Shown here: positions 32,535-32,654 of the stretch, piece by piece | Numbering within the stretch: position 1 is the stretch's first letter | Layout of the letters: every line of letters starts with the position of its first letter | NCBI GenBank assembly: GCA_964349515.1 | Contig: CAYGHG010000015.1 | Span: 1-32,654, forward strand | Source: CAYGHG01 sp964349515 | GTDB lineage: Bacteria; Oederibacteriota; PGYV01; CAYGHG01 | Direction of reading: 5' to 3' | DNA: 32,654 nucleotides | Translations under genes and position numbers: made by a program | The notes under the pieces: model-generated | Told to the model about the DNA's origin: nothing | Databases searched by the model: none | Seen by the model: only the letters and a program-made list of their open reading frames with translations

Positions 32535-32574
32535 GGAGAGTAAGTTTAAGGGCAGTATTCACATTAGCGTGTAA

Positions 32575-32654
32575 TATGATTTCCTCTCCGCCTTGAAGGG
32601 GGGGAGAGGTTAGGTGAGGGGGTGTAGTTTTATGCTTTAAATACGCCCTCACCC
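32575..32654. repeat. Intergenic G-rich repeat at window edge
   Basis: The stretch contains GGGGGGGAGAGG followed by GGTGAGGGGGTG and ends in CCTCACCC. This resembles the short G/C-tract repeats common in intergenic DNA of environmental bacteria. I see no gene in 32535-32654. Confidence 0.45.

Overview
This window looks like chromosomal DNA from a diderm (two-membrane) bacterium, probably a metagenome-assembled genome: it contains a 100-N scaffold gap. Evidence for two membranes is a protein ending in an Omp85-type outer-membrane barrel (29587-32472), alongside alpha-2-macroglobulin and PBP1C genes. GC content is moderate and genes are densely packed. Every gene I can support lies on the minus strand. 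The secreted protein with a Thr-x-Thr-x linker between DUF11-like domains resembles proteins of candidate phyla such as Goldbacteria or Elusimicrobia relatives, but I cannot assign the phylum from sequence alone.

Layout in transcription order, from high to low coordinates: (1) 32472-18879 is a six-gene cell-envelope operon with small gaps or 4-bp overlaps. It encodes a gluzincin/beta-propeller/Omp85-barrel fusion, UppP, a PhnP-like metallo-hydrolase, a 1859-residue alpha-2-macroglobulin, PBP1C and a SpoIID/LytB protein. (2) 18665-18519 is a 48-residue YqzL-like gene with its own promoter and terminator. (3) 18441-13016 is a tightly overlapping operon of pheS, tadB, tadC, a DUF192 gene and a divergent class III nucleotidyl cyclase; no pheT follows. 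(4) 13015-12233 is about 780 bp of gene-free DNA full of dispersed repeats and hairpins. (5) 12232-11812 holds tRNA-Ala(GGC), a tandem array of a 126-bp unit ending in the tRNA 3' end (interrupted by the assembly gap) and a strong terminator. (6) 11759-6243 is an operon of a DUF368 (polyprenyl-phosphate translocase family) gene, glyQ, glyS, thioredoxin and a CPA2 antiporter. (7) 6078-2025 encodes a P2-type cation ATPase, a membrane GGDEF protein and a 154-residue protein that may be a degenerate P-loop protein. (8) 1870-104 is a secreted DUF11-type protein behind a consensus sigma-70 promoter.

The genes converge on envelope biology. UppP and the DUF368 protein both handle undecaprenyl-phosphate carrier recycling, PBP1C polymerises peptidoglycan, SpoIID-type proteins act on peptidoglycan, and the macroglobulin is the usual periplasmic partner of PBP1C. 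The most unusual structure is the tRNA-Ala tail-repeat array: each 126-bp unit carries two hairpins and the exact last 18 nt of the tRNA, and the array is followed by a terminator, as if transcribed with the tRNA.
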